The notes beneath the pieces are model-generated. The model ran no database searches and had not been told where the DNA came from. It worked only from the letters and a program-made list of their open reading frames with translations. From assembly GCF_000612545.2 (NCBI RefSeq), contig NZ_CP097800.1, positions 7,122,001-7,186,000 of the forward strand: DNA of 64,000 nt. Reading direction: 5' to 3'. Positions within the stretch are counted from its first letter, which is position 1. Each line of letters starts with the position of its first letter. Of the stretch, positions 17,912-26,458 are shown piece after piece. Made by a program: the position numbers and the translations under genes. This stretch comes from Streptomyces sp. PCS3-D2 (lineage in GTDB: Bacteria > Actinomycetota > Actinomycetes > Streptomycetales > Streptomycetaceae).

Positions 17912-19072
17912 ATGGCGCGACGCGGACGTGACGGGGTGGACCGCGGAGTCGGCTCCGTCGAGCCCGCGGTCCCGGGCCCCGAGATAGCCGCGGCGGCCGG
18001 CGAGGGGCACCTCGCGCCGGGATGGCTGCGCCTGGGGCGGGACGGCCGGCTGACCGCCTACGCGAGCTGTGCCGGGGGTCTGGTCCGCTGGACCGAGTCG
18101 GCGCCCGGCTCGGACGTCTGGCGTGGACCCGAACTGTTCCCCGTGGAGGGGTGGGCCGGCCGGTTCACCCTCAGCCAGGACGCGGGCGGTTTCGTCTGGT
18201 TCGCCGGCACCCGCCATCGGGACGGGGCGCCGGACGGTCGTGAGCTGGTCGTCGCCGCCCAGTACCAGACAGGCCGTCCTCTCGGAGAATGGCGAGCGCT
18301 GGGCAACCCCTTCCCGAAGGCGGAGGAGGGGGAGGGGCCGCGAGCGCCGCAGGGCGACCCGGTCGTGCTGTCCGATGGCGCCGGCGCACTCCACGTGCTC
18401 GCCACCCGGTTCGGGACCGGCGTCCGGGGCAGGACCCGCCGCCCGGACGGCATATGGGGCAATTGGCAGGACTATCAGGGCAAATGGGTGCGCGGTCCGC
18501 TGGCGCCGCTCGTGACGGCCCAGGGGCGTGCCGAGTTCCTCGCGCCCTTCCGAGGGGGCGCCTCGTACTGGGGCCAGGGTGGGCCGGGTGCCGCCTTCAC
18601 CTGGCTCGGCCGCATGGAGGCCGACGCGGTCGAGGGGACGTTCAGCTCCCACGAGACGAGCCCCGGCTGCGGTACCTACTTCTGGCGCCACCCCGCGGAC
18701 GGGGGAGTCGTCGCCTACCGCCCCCGGACGCCCGCCGGGGCCCCGAGCGCGCTCATGCCGCTGGGTGGTGCCGGGGGCGTCGGCCCCGTCGGCGTCACCC
18801 GCGCCCGGATCAACGGCTACGACTGCACGATCCTGCTCCAGCGGGGAGCCGAGGGGTGTCCCGAAATCGCTGCATATCCTACGGAGGGTGAACACTACGG
18901 CGCGTGGTGGGCGCCGGTGGGGGAGCGGTGCGCGGGGCTGCCCGCCCTCGCCCGCGACGCGCGGGGCGCCGTCACGATCGCGATGATCGACACGGACGGC
19001 GGGCTGCGGATCGCCCGACAGGACCTGACGGACGCGGGCCTCTCCTTCGGGCCCTGGTGCCACGTGGGGTGA
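17912..19072 (+). CDS. Beta-propeller-like (PLL/tachylectin-type) hypothetical protein
   Basis: A 386-residue protein with repeated blocks of about 60 residues rich in Trp and Gly, each with a LxxDGRL or DGxGxLHV-like turn and W-x-x-W strands (LRLGRDGRLTAYASCAGGL; GGFVWFAGTRHRDG; GALHVLATRFGTG; ARGAVTIAMIDTDGGLRIA). This is the layout of five- or six-bladed lectin-like propellers. There is no evident signal peptide or membrane segment. ATG 17912 is chosen at the last Met before the conserved part; GGAGTGG precedes it. It lies upstream of the wall-polymer transferase in the same direction, so carbohydrate binding is a reasonable guess only. Confidence 0.7.
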   Translation: MARRGRDGVDRGVGSVEPAVPGPEIAAAAGEGHLAPGWLRLGRDGRLTAYASCAGGLVRWTESAPGSDVWRGPELFPVEGWAGRFTLSQDAGGFVWFAGTRHRDGAPDGRELVVAAQYQTGRPLGEWRALGNPFPKAEEGEGPRAPQGDPVVLSDGAGALHVLATRFGTGVRGRTRRPDGIWGNWQDYQGKWVRGPLAPLVTAQGRAEFLAPFRGGASYWGQGGPGAAFTWLGRMEADAVEGTFSSHETSPGCGTYFWRHPADGGVVAYRPRTPAGAPSALMPLGGAGGVGPVGVTRARINGYDCTILLQRGAEGCPEIAAYPTEGEHYGAWWAPVGERCAGLPALARDARGAVTIAMIDTDGGLRIARQDLTDAGLSFGPWCHVG

Positions 19073-19228
19073 CCTACCTCACCGTACGCACGGCTGTGAT
19101 GGCGCCGGAGTGACCCTCCCCGCGCAGGCCGCCCCAACTCGTGGGTAGTTGACGCGTCCAGCACTGCTTCGGCATCGCCGCCCGTTCGCGCGCGTGAAGG
19201 TTTGGACGCCTTGAGAGCTTGTGAATAG

Positions 19229-19258
19229 TTGCTCGTCGTCGAACGGTTGGCCTACGCT
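19229..19258 (+). promoter_or_regulatory. Vegetative-type promoter for the wall-polymer transferase
   Basis: TTGCTC (19229-19234), an 18-nt spacer and TACGCT (19253-19258) match the HrdB-type consensus. The start codon is 176 bp downstream, leaving a long G-rich leader; nothing else is recognised in the 362-bp gap. Confidence 0.5.
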
Positions 19259-19434
19259 GCGCACACCCTGTGAAGGTCGCATAAGTGTGCGGTCACCGCG
19301 AGTGCGGTCACAGGCTGTGGGGGGAATCGAGCGTGCGGGGAGCGGTGGTGACCAGATCCCGGGGCGGGTCTGGGGGCGCGCCGCAGCACCTCCCTGCGCG
19401 CCGCGAGAAGTGTGTCTATCGAGGAGTTTGCTGA

Positions 19435-22400
19435 GTGGCAGGTATGCCCCGCCTGAGCGTCGTCGTGCCCTTCCAGGACGTCGAGATCTACCTCCAGGAG
19501 TGCCTGGAATCGATAGCCAGGCAGACGTTCCGCGACCTTGAGGTGATCATGGTCGACGACGGCTCGACCGACTCCTCGACCGCGATCGCCGCCGACTTCG
19601 CCCGCCGCGACCCGCGCTTCCGGCTCCTGCGGCAGGAGTCGATGGGCCCCGGCCACGCCCGCAACGTCGGCATCCGTGCCGCACACCCGCAGGCGGAGTT
19701 CCTCGCGTTCGTCGACGGTGACGACGTCATACCCGAATACGCCTACGAGTTGCTCGTGCAGACCCTGGAGGCCTCGGGCTCCGACTTCGTCTCCGGCAAC
19801 GTGCAGATGATGAACTCCACCAAGAGGTGGCAGTCCCCGCTGCACAAGGCGCCGATGCGGGCCAACAAGCGCGGCACGCACATCACCAGGCTGCCCGACC
19901 TCATCTACGACCGCACCGTCTGGAACAAGCTGTTCCGGCGGTCCTTCTGGGACTACCACTACATCGCCTTCCCCGAAGGCGTCATGTACGAGGACTCCTG
20001 GGTGAACATGTTCGCCCACTTCCGGGCCGCCAAGGTCGACATCCTCACCGACATCGTCTACTTCTGGCGCCGGCGCGAGGGCGGGGCCGCGCCCTCCATC
20101 ACCCAGCGGCACACCGAGTTCAGCAACCTCCAGGACCGCGTCGCCGCGGTGCAGTCGGTCAGCCGCTTCCTCGCCGGGCACCGGGCGCGGTCCTACTCCG
20201 ACCACAAGCGCAAGTACGACCTCGCCTGCCTGAAGTCCGACCTGATGCTGCACCTGAAGGTGCTCCCGGACGCCGACGAGGAGTACCGCGACGCCTTCAT
20301 GCGGTGGGCGAACGACTTCCTCGACGAGGCCGACGACGACATCATCCAGGAGCTGCCCGCCGACGCCCGCGTCAAGTGGCTGCTCGTGCGCGAGGGCCGG
20401 CTCAAAGAACTGCTCGACGTGGTCGAGTTCGAGCGCAAGGGCGGGCCCATGCCCGTCCAGCGCCGCCTCCACCGCTACCTCAACTACCCCTACCTCGGGG
20501 ACCGGTCGGTGGGCATCGACAAGAGCGCCTATCGGCTGGACAAGGAGCTCTCGCTGCACGGCTCGCTGAGCAGCGCAGAGTGGGACGACTCCGACCACCT
20601 GGTCCTGGAAGGGGCCGCCTACGTCCGCTTCATCAACGTGCACAAGCGACACATGTCGATGAAGGCGATCGCGCTGCGCAACAAGAAGCAGGGCCGCGTG
20701 GTCGTGGCCAAGGCGAAGACCACCTACTACCCGCAGGCCACCGAGTACTCGAACCAGAGCCGCTACTGCTACGACTGGTCCGGATTCCAGGTCCGCTTCG
20801 ACACCGGCCGTCTCAAGCGCAAGGGCGAGTGGGTCGAGGGCACCTGGGACGTGGCGGCCGGCGTCCTGAGCCGCGGCCTGTTCCGCTACAAGGGGATCGT
20901 CCGGGGCGGAGCCGGCAGCGCGGCCAACCCGCCCTACCGGTACGTGGAGAAGAACACCCGCGTGGTGCCCCTCTTCCTCCAGGGCAAGCTCAAACTCCGG
21001 GTCGAGCGGGTCCGCTGCCGCATCACCCAGCACCGGATGGCCGGCGACCACCTCGAACTGCGCGGTGTCTACCTGGGCCCCGTGCTTCCCGAGTGGGGCA
21101 AGTTCCGGGTGACCAGCATGGGAGGCGCCGGCCGACACGACGCGTGGGTCCATTTCACGCAGGGCGGCGAGGGCTGGTACACCTTCGTCACCCGCATCCC
21201 GGCCAAGGCGCTCGTTCCCGGCCACCGCACGAACTCCTCCGACGGGGTTCCGGAGACCTGGAGCACCGGGGCCAACGGCTGGAAGACCACCCTCCACGTC
21301 GAGGGACGCAAGGCCCCCATCTACCCCGTCATGGCCGAGGAGGCCGAGGACGGCCACTACCGCGTGCCGGCCGGGCTGCAGACCGAGGGCGGGGACCGCG
21401 AGGTCTTCGTCCACCGCAACGGCTCCGGCTACGTGGTGCTGTTCGAGCGGGACACCCTGCCCCTGGCCAAGTCCGCGACCTGGCTCCAGGACGGCTCCCT
21501 CGAGGTCGTCGCCGGCTACGCCGCGCAGGACCGGCTCGACGCCTCCGAGTACGCCACGGCGCACGTCGTCGTACGCTCCCGCGCCCACGGCGCGGAGCGC
21601 GTCGTCCCCCTCACCTGGCACGGCAGCGACTTCAGCTTCGTCGTCACCCCCGCCGCGATGCGCACGCTGGCCGGCGACATCCCGCTCGCCGCGGGCCGTT
21701 GGGACTTCTTCCTGCGCCGCCAGGACCCCTCCGCCGTCCGGCCCGAGGACCGCTCCGACGACCTCGTGGTCAAGATGACCCAGGAGCTGATCCCCACCCT
21801 GCCCCGGGACATGAGCAGCAACGACCGCAGGTACGAACTCCAGTCGGAGGCCTACGACCGGCTCTCGCTCCTGGTCCACTCGGCGATGCCGGACGAGGCC
21901 CGCGGACCCTACCGGCAGAAGCTGATGCGCACCAAGACCTACCCGGACGCCCGGCGCAAGCCGGTGACCGCGGCCGTGCTCTTCGACGCCTTCAAGGGCA
22001 CCCAGTACTCCGACAGCCCGCGCGCCCTGCACGAGGAGATGGTCCGCCGGGGCACCGACCTCGAACACCTGTGGGTGGTGCGCGACGACCAGGTCGCCGT
22101 CCCGCCCACCGCCCGTCCCGTCCGCATGTGGTCCCCGGACTGGTACGAGGCCATGGGCCGGGCGAAGTACATCGTCGCCAACAACCACCTGCCCGACTGG
22201 TTCGAGAAGCGCGAGGGCCAGGTCGTCGTACAGACCTGGCACGGCACCCCGCTCAAGCGGATCGGTCACGACATCGAGGCCGTGCACTTCGCGGACAAGC
22301 GGTACCTGGAGCGCGTGGAGAAGGAGGTGCAGAACTGGGACATGCTGGTGTCCCCGAACAGCTTCAGCACCCCGATCCTCCAGCGCGCCTTCCAGTTCCC

Positions 22401-23256
22401 GGGGGAGATGGTCGAGAGCGGCTACCCGCGCAACGACATCCTGCGCCGGGCCGACTCCGGACGGGCGGCGCAGGTCCGCCGCCGCATCGGCCTGCCCCCG
22501 GGCAAGAAGGTCGTCATGTACGCGCCGACCTGGCGCGACGACCAGTTCTACGCACCCGGCAAGTACAAGCTCGACTTCCGCATCGACCTCGACGACGCCA
22601 GGGCGCGGCTCGGCCACGACCACGTCCTGCTCGTCCGGCGCCACCCGAACGTGGTGGACCCGGTACCCGGTGCCGGCGACGGCTTCGTCTTCGACGTGTC
22701 CGACTACCCGGACATGGCGGACCTGTCGCTCATCGCCGACGTGATGATCACGGACTACTCGTCCCTGATGTTCGACTTCGTCAACACCGGGCGGCCGATC
22801 CTGTTCTTCACCTACGACCTGGACCACTACCGGGACACCCTGCGCGGCTTCTACTTCGACTTCGAGCAGTCCGCACCGGGCCCGCTGGTGTCCACCTCTC
22901 CCGAACTGATCGGCGCGATCCGCAACGTCGACCGCATCCAGCACGGCTACGCCGCCCGCTACCGCTGGTTCCAGCAGGAGTTCTGCGACCTCGACGACGG
23001 CTACGCCTCGGCCCGGCTGACCGACCGCATCCTCATCGCGGGCGGGGACCTCGACCCGTCGCGGGCGCAGGCGCCGGCGGTCGGCAGGGCATCGGGCGGT
23101 GCGTCGGGCCACACAGGACACGCGGGCCACACCAGCCATCCCGGGCAGGGCAGCCAGACGGTACACCCCGCGGCCCGGAGCGCTCCCTGGAACGGGAGCG
23201 CCCTCGGCCAGGTTCCGCGCCAGCCGGCGAGAAGAACGGATTCCGAGCATGTCTGA
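19435..23256 (+). CDS. Bifunctional GT2 glycosyltransferase / CDP-glycerol glycerophosphotransferase
   Basis: A 1273-residue wall-teichoic-acid type enzyme. Residues about 5-230 are a GT-A family 2 glycosyltransferase (LSVVVPFQDVEIYLQECLES; VDDGSTDS; metal-binding DGDD at 94-97). Residues about 840-1220 are a TagF/TagB-type CDP-glycerol glycerophosphotransferase: VVVQTWHGTPLKRIGHD, VVMYAPTWRDDQFY, LLVRRHPN and DVMITDYSSLMFDF. Between them lie several beta-rich segments with recurring strands (HLVLEGAAYV, HLELRGVYLG, SLEVVAGYA), like linker or sugar-binding sandwiches. The last 60 residues are Gly/His/Ser-rich and presumably disordered. No membrane segment: it should act on the cytosolic face. 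GTG 19435 has GAGGAG. The next gene overlaps its end by 8 bp. Confidence 0.9.
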   Translation: MAGMPRLSVVVPFQDVEIYLQECLESIARQTFRDLEVIMVDDGSTDSSTAIAADFARRDPRFRLLRQESMGPGHARNVGIRAAHPQAEFLAFVDGDDVIPEYAYELLVQTLEASGSDFVSGNVQMMNSTKRWQSPLHKAPMRANKRGTHITRLPDLIYDRTVWNKLFRRSFWDYHYIAFPEGVMYEDSWVNMFAHFRAAKVDILTDIVYFWRRREGGAAPSITQRHTEFSNLQDRVAAVQSVSRFLAGHRARSYSDHKRKYDLACLKSDLMLHLKVLPDADEEYRDAFMRWANDFLDEADDDIIQELPADARVKWLLVREGRLKELLDVVEFERKGGPMPVQRRLHRYLNYPYLGDRSVGIDKSAYRLDKELSLHGSLSSAEWDDSDHLVLEGAAYVRFINVHKRHMSMKAIALRNKKQGRVVVAKAKTTYYPQATEYSNQSRYCYDWSGFQVRFDTGRLKRKGEWVEGTWDVAAGVLSRGLFRYKGIVRGGAGSAANPPYRYVEKNTRVVPLFLQGKLKLRVERVRCRITQHRMAGDHLELRGVYLGPVLPEWGKFRVTSMGGAGRHDAWVHFTQGGEGWYTFVTRIPAKALVPGHRTNSSDGVPETWSTGANGWKTTLHVEGRKAPIYPVMAEEAEDGHYRVPAGLQTEGGDREVFVHRNGSGYVVLFERDTLPLAKSATWLQDGSLEVVAGYAAQDRLDASEYATAHVVVRSRAHGAERVVPLTWHGSDFSFVVTPAAMRTLAGDIPLAAGRWDFFLRRQDPSAVRPEDRSDDLVVKMTQELIPTLPRDMSSNDRRYELQSEAYDRLSLLVHSAMPDEARGPYRQKLMRTKTYPDARRKPVTAAVLFDAFKGTQYSDSPRALHEEMVRRGTDLEHLWVVRDDQVAVPPTARPVRMWSPDWYEAMGRAKYIVANNHLPDWFEKREGQVVVQTWHGTPLKRIGHDIEAVHFADKRYLERVEKEVQNWDMLVSPNSFSTPILQRAFQFPGEMVESGYPRNDILRRADSGRAAQVRRRIGLPPGKKVVMYAPTWRDDQFYAPGKYKLDFRIDLDDARARLGHDHVLLVRRHPNVVDPVPGAGDGFVFDVSDYPDMADLSLIADVMITDYSSLMFDFVNTGRPILFFTYDLDHYRDTLRGFYFDFEQSAPGPLVSTSPELIGAIRNVDRIQHGYAARYRWFQQEFCDLDDGYASARLTDRILIAGGDLDPSRAQAPAVGRASGGASGHTGHAGHTSHPGQGSQTVHPAARSAPWNGSALGQVPRQPARRTDSEHV

Positions 23257-24751
23257 GGCAGCCGGGAAAACACGCCGTGTCTTCAGCGGCGTGGACTCCT
23301 CCGGGCCAGTGCCCGTCGAGTACAAGTTCTCCCACGCGAGGAACGGCAACCGTCATCTGGTCGTCGTTTTCGCTGACCGCCACGCGACGGGCGGGTACGG
23401 CTGGATGGACGGGCAGCTCCAGGAACTGCGCTCGAACATTCTGTGGGTGCGAGACCTGGTCGACGGTGCGAACACTTACCACTTGTGCAGGGGGATGGAC
23501 TTCTCCCTGGAGCAGTCTGTCGCCGGCTTGGTCGCACGTGTCATGAACGCACTGGCCCTCTCGGCCGGGCAGGTGACCGCTTTTGGCGCCTCCGAGGGGG
23601 GCAGCGCGGCCCTGTTCTTCGGGCTGAAGTACGGCTTCAGGAATATCGTGGCCGACTCGCCGCAGTTCCTGATGGGAACCCACGTCAAGGAGAGCAACCC
23701 CGACGCGGCCCGGATGATGATGGGGGAGGCAACGGACCAGAACGTCCGCGTCCTGGACTCGATCCTGCCGGAGCTCGTGGGCTGCGGTGCTGGACCGTCG
23801 GCCAATATCTACCTGCTCGCGTCCCCCCGGGACGGCCAGTACCAGCGGCAGGTGGAACCGTTCATCGGGCACTTCCGGGGGCGAGAGAACTTCAACCTCG
23901 TCTACAACGAGTCGCCCCTCATCACCGAGGCCGGGAAGGCCACGCGGCACAATCTCCCCACCCTCATGGGGCTGCTGACACTCCTCGTCGACGGGATCAC
24001 CCCGCGGATCGGCATGGTGCGCAACGGCGGCGAAGAGCCAGGACGTGACGCGTCGGCCATCGACACCTACCTGAAGCAGACCGCCCAGGTGAGGGACGAC
24101 TCTTTCCCCAAGCCGGTGGTCCGGACGCCGTCGCCCGACGAACGGGTACCGGCGAACGGCGTCCGCTTCACCGGCACCGCCGTGGGCGCGGTGCGCGTCA
24201 GCTTCTGGGAGGACGGCAAGTACCGTGGCTCCGCGCCCGTCGCCCCCGACGGCACATGGGTGTGGGAGCGCACCACTCCCTGGTCCAAGGGTCGGCACGT
24301 CATCAGGCTCTTCGCTGCGGACGCGAACAACTATCAGACCAAGCGCACCGAAGTGGCCTTCATCGCAGGGGACCACACCTATGCGGCCACACCCGCGCAG
24401 GAGCAGCCTCCCCAGCAGCCGATGCCGTCCCGGCAACCGGCACTGACGGTGACCGTACCGGCCCCGCACCAGCAGGTGACCAGTTCAGCCGTGGGCTTCG
24501 CGGGCTACGCTCCCGGCGCCGTACGCGTGGACTTCCACGAGGGTGGAGCGCCCTTGGGTGCGTGCGAGGTACGGCCCGACGGCAGTTGGGTGTGGGAGCC
24601 CGGGTGGTCCTGGAACGACGGCGAGCACTACGTCGAGGCCATAGCCGTCGACGCCGTCGGCCATGTGTCGCCCTGGGCTGCGGTCCCGTTCACCACACTG
24701 AGTGCGTACCCCGTTCCCGCCCAGGGCGTCTACTTCAACTCGGAGTACTGA
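23249..24751 (+). CDS. Alpha/beta-hydrolase-like protein with two C-terminal Ig-like domains
   Basis: A 500-residue protein overlapping the transferase gene by 8 bp, so probably made with it. Residues about 20-260 look like an alpha/beta-hydrolase: a VVVFADR strand, then the nucleophile elbow FGASEGGSAALFFGLKYG with Ser115, then IVADSPQF. This is reminiscent of accessory-Sec Asp2 and capsule XcbB/CpsF-type proteins, which act on glycans. Residues about 290-385 and 410-490 are two similar beta-sandwich units (GVRFTGTAVGAVRVSFWEDG and AVGFAGYAPGAVRVDFHEGG, each followed by DGxWVWE), separated by a Pro/Gln linker. There is no signal peptide. Inference: an esterase or acyltransferase modifying the polymer. 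G+C at third positions is slightly lower than in the neighbours. Confidence 0.7.
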   Translation: MSEAAGKTRRVFSGVDSSGPVPVEYKFSHARNGNRHLVVVFADRHATGGYGWMDGQLQELRSNILWVRDLVDGANTYHLCRGMDFSLEQSVAGLVARVMNALALSAGQVTAFGASEGGSAALFFGLKYGFRNIVADSPQFLMGTHVKESNPDAARMMMGEATDQNVRVLDSILPELVGCGAGPSANIYLLASPRDGQYQRQVEPFIGHFRGRENFNLVYNESPLITEAGKATRHNLPTLMGLLTLLVDGITPRIGMVRNGGEEPGRDASAIDTYLKQTAQVRDDSFPKPVVRTPSPDERVPANGVRFTGTAVGAVRVSFWEDGKYRGSAPVAPDGTWVWERTTPWSKGRHVIRLFAADANNYQTKRTEVAFIAGDHTYAATPAQEQPPQQPMPSRQPALTVTVPAPHQQVTSSAVGFAGYAPGAVRVDFHEGGAPLGACEVRPDGSWVWEPGWSWNDGEHYVEAIAVDAVGHVSPWAAVPFTTLSAYPVPAQGVYFNSEY

Positions 24752-25679
24752 CCTCGGGGGTGGCCGGGCCCGTTTCCGCGGGGCGGCCCACCCGCATCAC
24801 CAGCGGACGGTGGTCGGAGGCCTTGGTGTCCACCACCGCACAGCCGGTGCGGGGCAGCGCTGTGAACAGGTAGTCGATCTTCGTGCCGTCCGTGTGGGTG
24901 ACGCGCCCCGTACGGGAGCCGCCCTTCTGATCGCACTCGCGGTACGTGGTGTATGCCTCCGACGGCCAGATCCAGCCGTACTTGTTCTCCTGTCCCGGCG
25001 GAGGAGAGTTGAAGTCACCACCGACGACCGTACGCGGGTCCGTCGCGGCGGTCGCGAAGAGGGAGCTCAGCTGGTCGTCCCGGAAGTCCCAGTCCGGGTG
25101 GTCGGTGTCGCTCTCCCGCAGCGAGATGTGCGCATTGCACACCCGCAGCCCGTACGCCGGGACGCGGGCGCAGAGGATCCCCCGGTGCAGCCCCACCGTC
25201 GGCTGCTCGGTCGGGATCACCTCCACGTCCTGGAGCCGGGAGGCCGCCAACAGCGCGAACCCGGCCCGCCCGCGTGCGTGGTCGGTACACTCGACCGCGG
25301 TACGGGTACCGGCCCTGTCCACGTTGGCGTAGGGCTCGAAGGCGGTGTTCCATTCCGGCCCCAGTCGCGCCGCGGAGGACGACAGGTCCTCCGAGCACAC
25401 CTCCTGGAGCAGCAGCACGCGCACGTCGGAGTCGCCGATCAGGTCGCGCAGCTGCTGGAACTTGTCCGTCGGGCTGCCCGTCCGCTCACAGCTCCACTGC
25501 TGCACCCCGCACATGTTCCAGGTCGCCACGGAGACCTCGTCCGGCTCCGCCGGGCCCAGGCCGGTGCCGGCGACGGGGGCGGACGTACACGCCGCCGCCG
25601 TCGACAGGGCGAGCGCCGTCGCCGCGCGGCCGAACCGGCGGCGGAGCGACCGCGGTCCGGTCTGCTTGTGCTTCTGCAT
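24735..25679 (-). CDS. Exported endonuclease/exonuclease/phosphatase family lipoprotein
   Basis: A 314-residue secreted member of the EEP fold. A basic N-terminus (RSLRRRFGR), hydrophobic stretch and ALSTAAAC suggest a lipobox. The EEP motifs follow in order: VATWNMCG, LLLQEV, VVGGDFNS, TKIDYLF and SDHRPLVM, supplying the metal-binding Asn, Glu, Asp and the catalytic His. It may be a DNase, a sphingomyelinase-like or a phosphodiesterase-type enzyme; the substrate cannot be read. It is convergent with the hydrolase-Ig gene and their 3-prime ends overlap by 17 bp. Confidence 0.85.
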   Translation of the reverse strand: MQKHKQTGPRSLRRRFGRAATALALSTAAACTSAPVAGTGLGPAEPDEVSVATWNMCGVQQWSCERTGSPTDKFQQLRDLIGDSDVRVLLLQEVCSEDLSSSAARLGPEWNTAFEPYANVDRAGTRTAVECTDHARGRAGFALLAASRLQDVEVIPTEQPTVGLHRGILCARVPAYGLRVCNAHISLRESDTDHPDWDFRDDQLSSLFATAATDPRTVVGGDFNSPPPGQENKYGWIWPSEAYTTYRECDQKGGSRTGRVTHTDGTKIDYLFTALPRTGCAVVDTKASDHRPLVMRVGRPAETGPATPEVSTPS

Positions 25680-25827
25680 TCCGACATCATTGGGTATCCC
25701 CCGGTCAGCCGCCGAACCGGCCCCCTCCGAGCCGTTCCGGAACGCGGCCCGAGCCGGTCACCGTCAGGTCTCCTCCGGCGGTGCGGGTGCGGGTGCGGTG
25801 CGGCGCTGCGCTGCGCCGCACCGCGCG

Positions 25828-26163
25828 TCAGCCCAGCGTCCAGGGCACGCGGCAGATGTGCGGAGCCGATCCCTGCGGGCACAGGGCGGTCGGCACGGCC
25901 TTGCGGACGGCCCGCCACGTCCGCAGGGAACACCGCAGGCGGACCTCCATGTCCACCGGCTGCCGTGTTCCGCTGCTCCGGCCGGGGTGCTCGATGCGCC
26001 ACTGTTCCACCAGGAAGTCCAGCGAGTCGTCGTCCGCGTGCGCCACGCTCACGTCGAGGATCCGGGCCCGCCGGGAACCCGCGGCGTCCTCGACGAGCCC
26101 CTCGACCCAGGCCAGCCCCTGCTCGTCCGCGTACAGGCCCAGCCTCAGCAGCCGTCTCCTCAT
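25828..26163 (-). CDS. Hypothetical protein
   Basis: A 111-residue soluble protein, start ATG 26163 with GGAGCGG 8 nt upstream. It begins MRRRLLRLGLYADEQGLAWV and includes a His/Asp-rich middle (VSVAHADDDSLDFLVEQWR) and two Cys near the end (LCPQG, HICRVPW). No family is recognised. Its ATG overlaps the stop of a small upstream frame (ATGA), suggesting translational coupling. Confidence 0.65.
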   Translation of the reverse strand: MRRRLLRLGLYADEQGLAWVEGLVEDAAGSRRARILDVSVAHADDDSLDFLVEQWRIEHPGRSSGTRQPVDMEVRLRCSLRTWRAVRKAVPTALCPQGSAPHICRVPWTLG

Positions 26164-26324
26164 CCCACCGCTCCTTCGGGACGGCCGCCTCCGGCGCGGG
26201 CGCGGGCGGCGCCCGTCGCCCGGTCGGGCGCGTCGAGTCCGTGGAGCCTGAAGCGGAGGGTCGCCACCGGCGGGCCGGTGCGGCGGGATGGTCCTCCGAC
26301 GGAGCGGAGCACGTCGCTGTCCAT
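26160..26324 (-). CDS. Small hypothetical protein, coupled to the following gene
   Basis: A 54-residue frame (ATG 26324) ending with TGA that overlaps the next ATG by 4 bp. Third positions are strongly G/C, and GGGGGC lies directly upstream as a possible ribosome-binding site. It starts MDSDVLRSVGGPSRRTG and ends in an Ala/Arg/Gly-rich tail. Being short, it could be a leader peptide or a chance frame. No family is recognised. Confidence 0.4.
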   Translation of the reverse strand: MDSDVLRSVGGPSRRTGPPVATLRFRLHGLDAPDRATGAARARAGGGRPEGAVG

Positions 26325-26458
26325 GCCCCCAGCTTGGGGCTTGTTTTCGCGGGAGCCACAACCGCCCCCTCCACCCGGACTGGCCCGCGGCCCCTCGCCC
26401 ACGGCATGATCGGCACGACACGGCCCGGGGTGGCGTGGTGACGAACGAGGGTGTGGGC

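Noticed and set aside
19252..23349. Very long open frame on the minus strand opposite the wall-polymer transferase gene
   Set aside because: It is the mirror of a strongly G/C-biased gene; its translation is low-complexity Val/Gly/Asp/Arg without any family, and its codon third positions are not biased.
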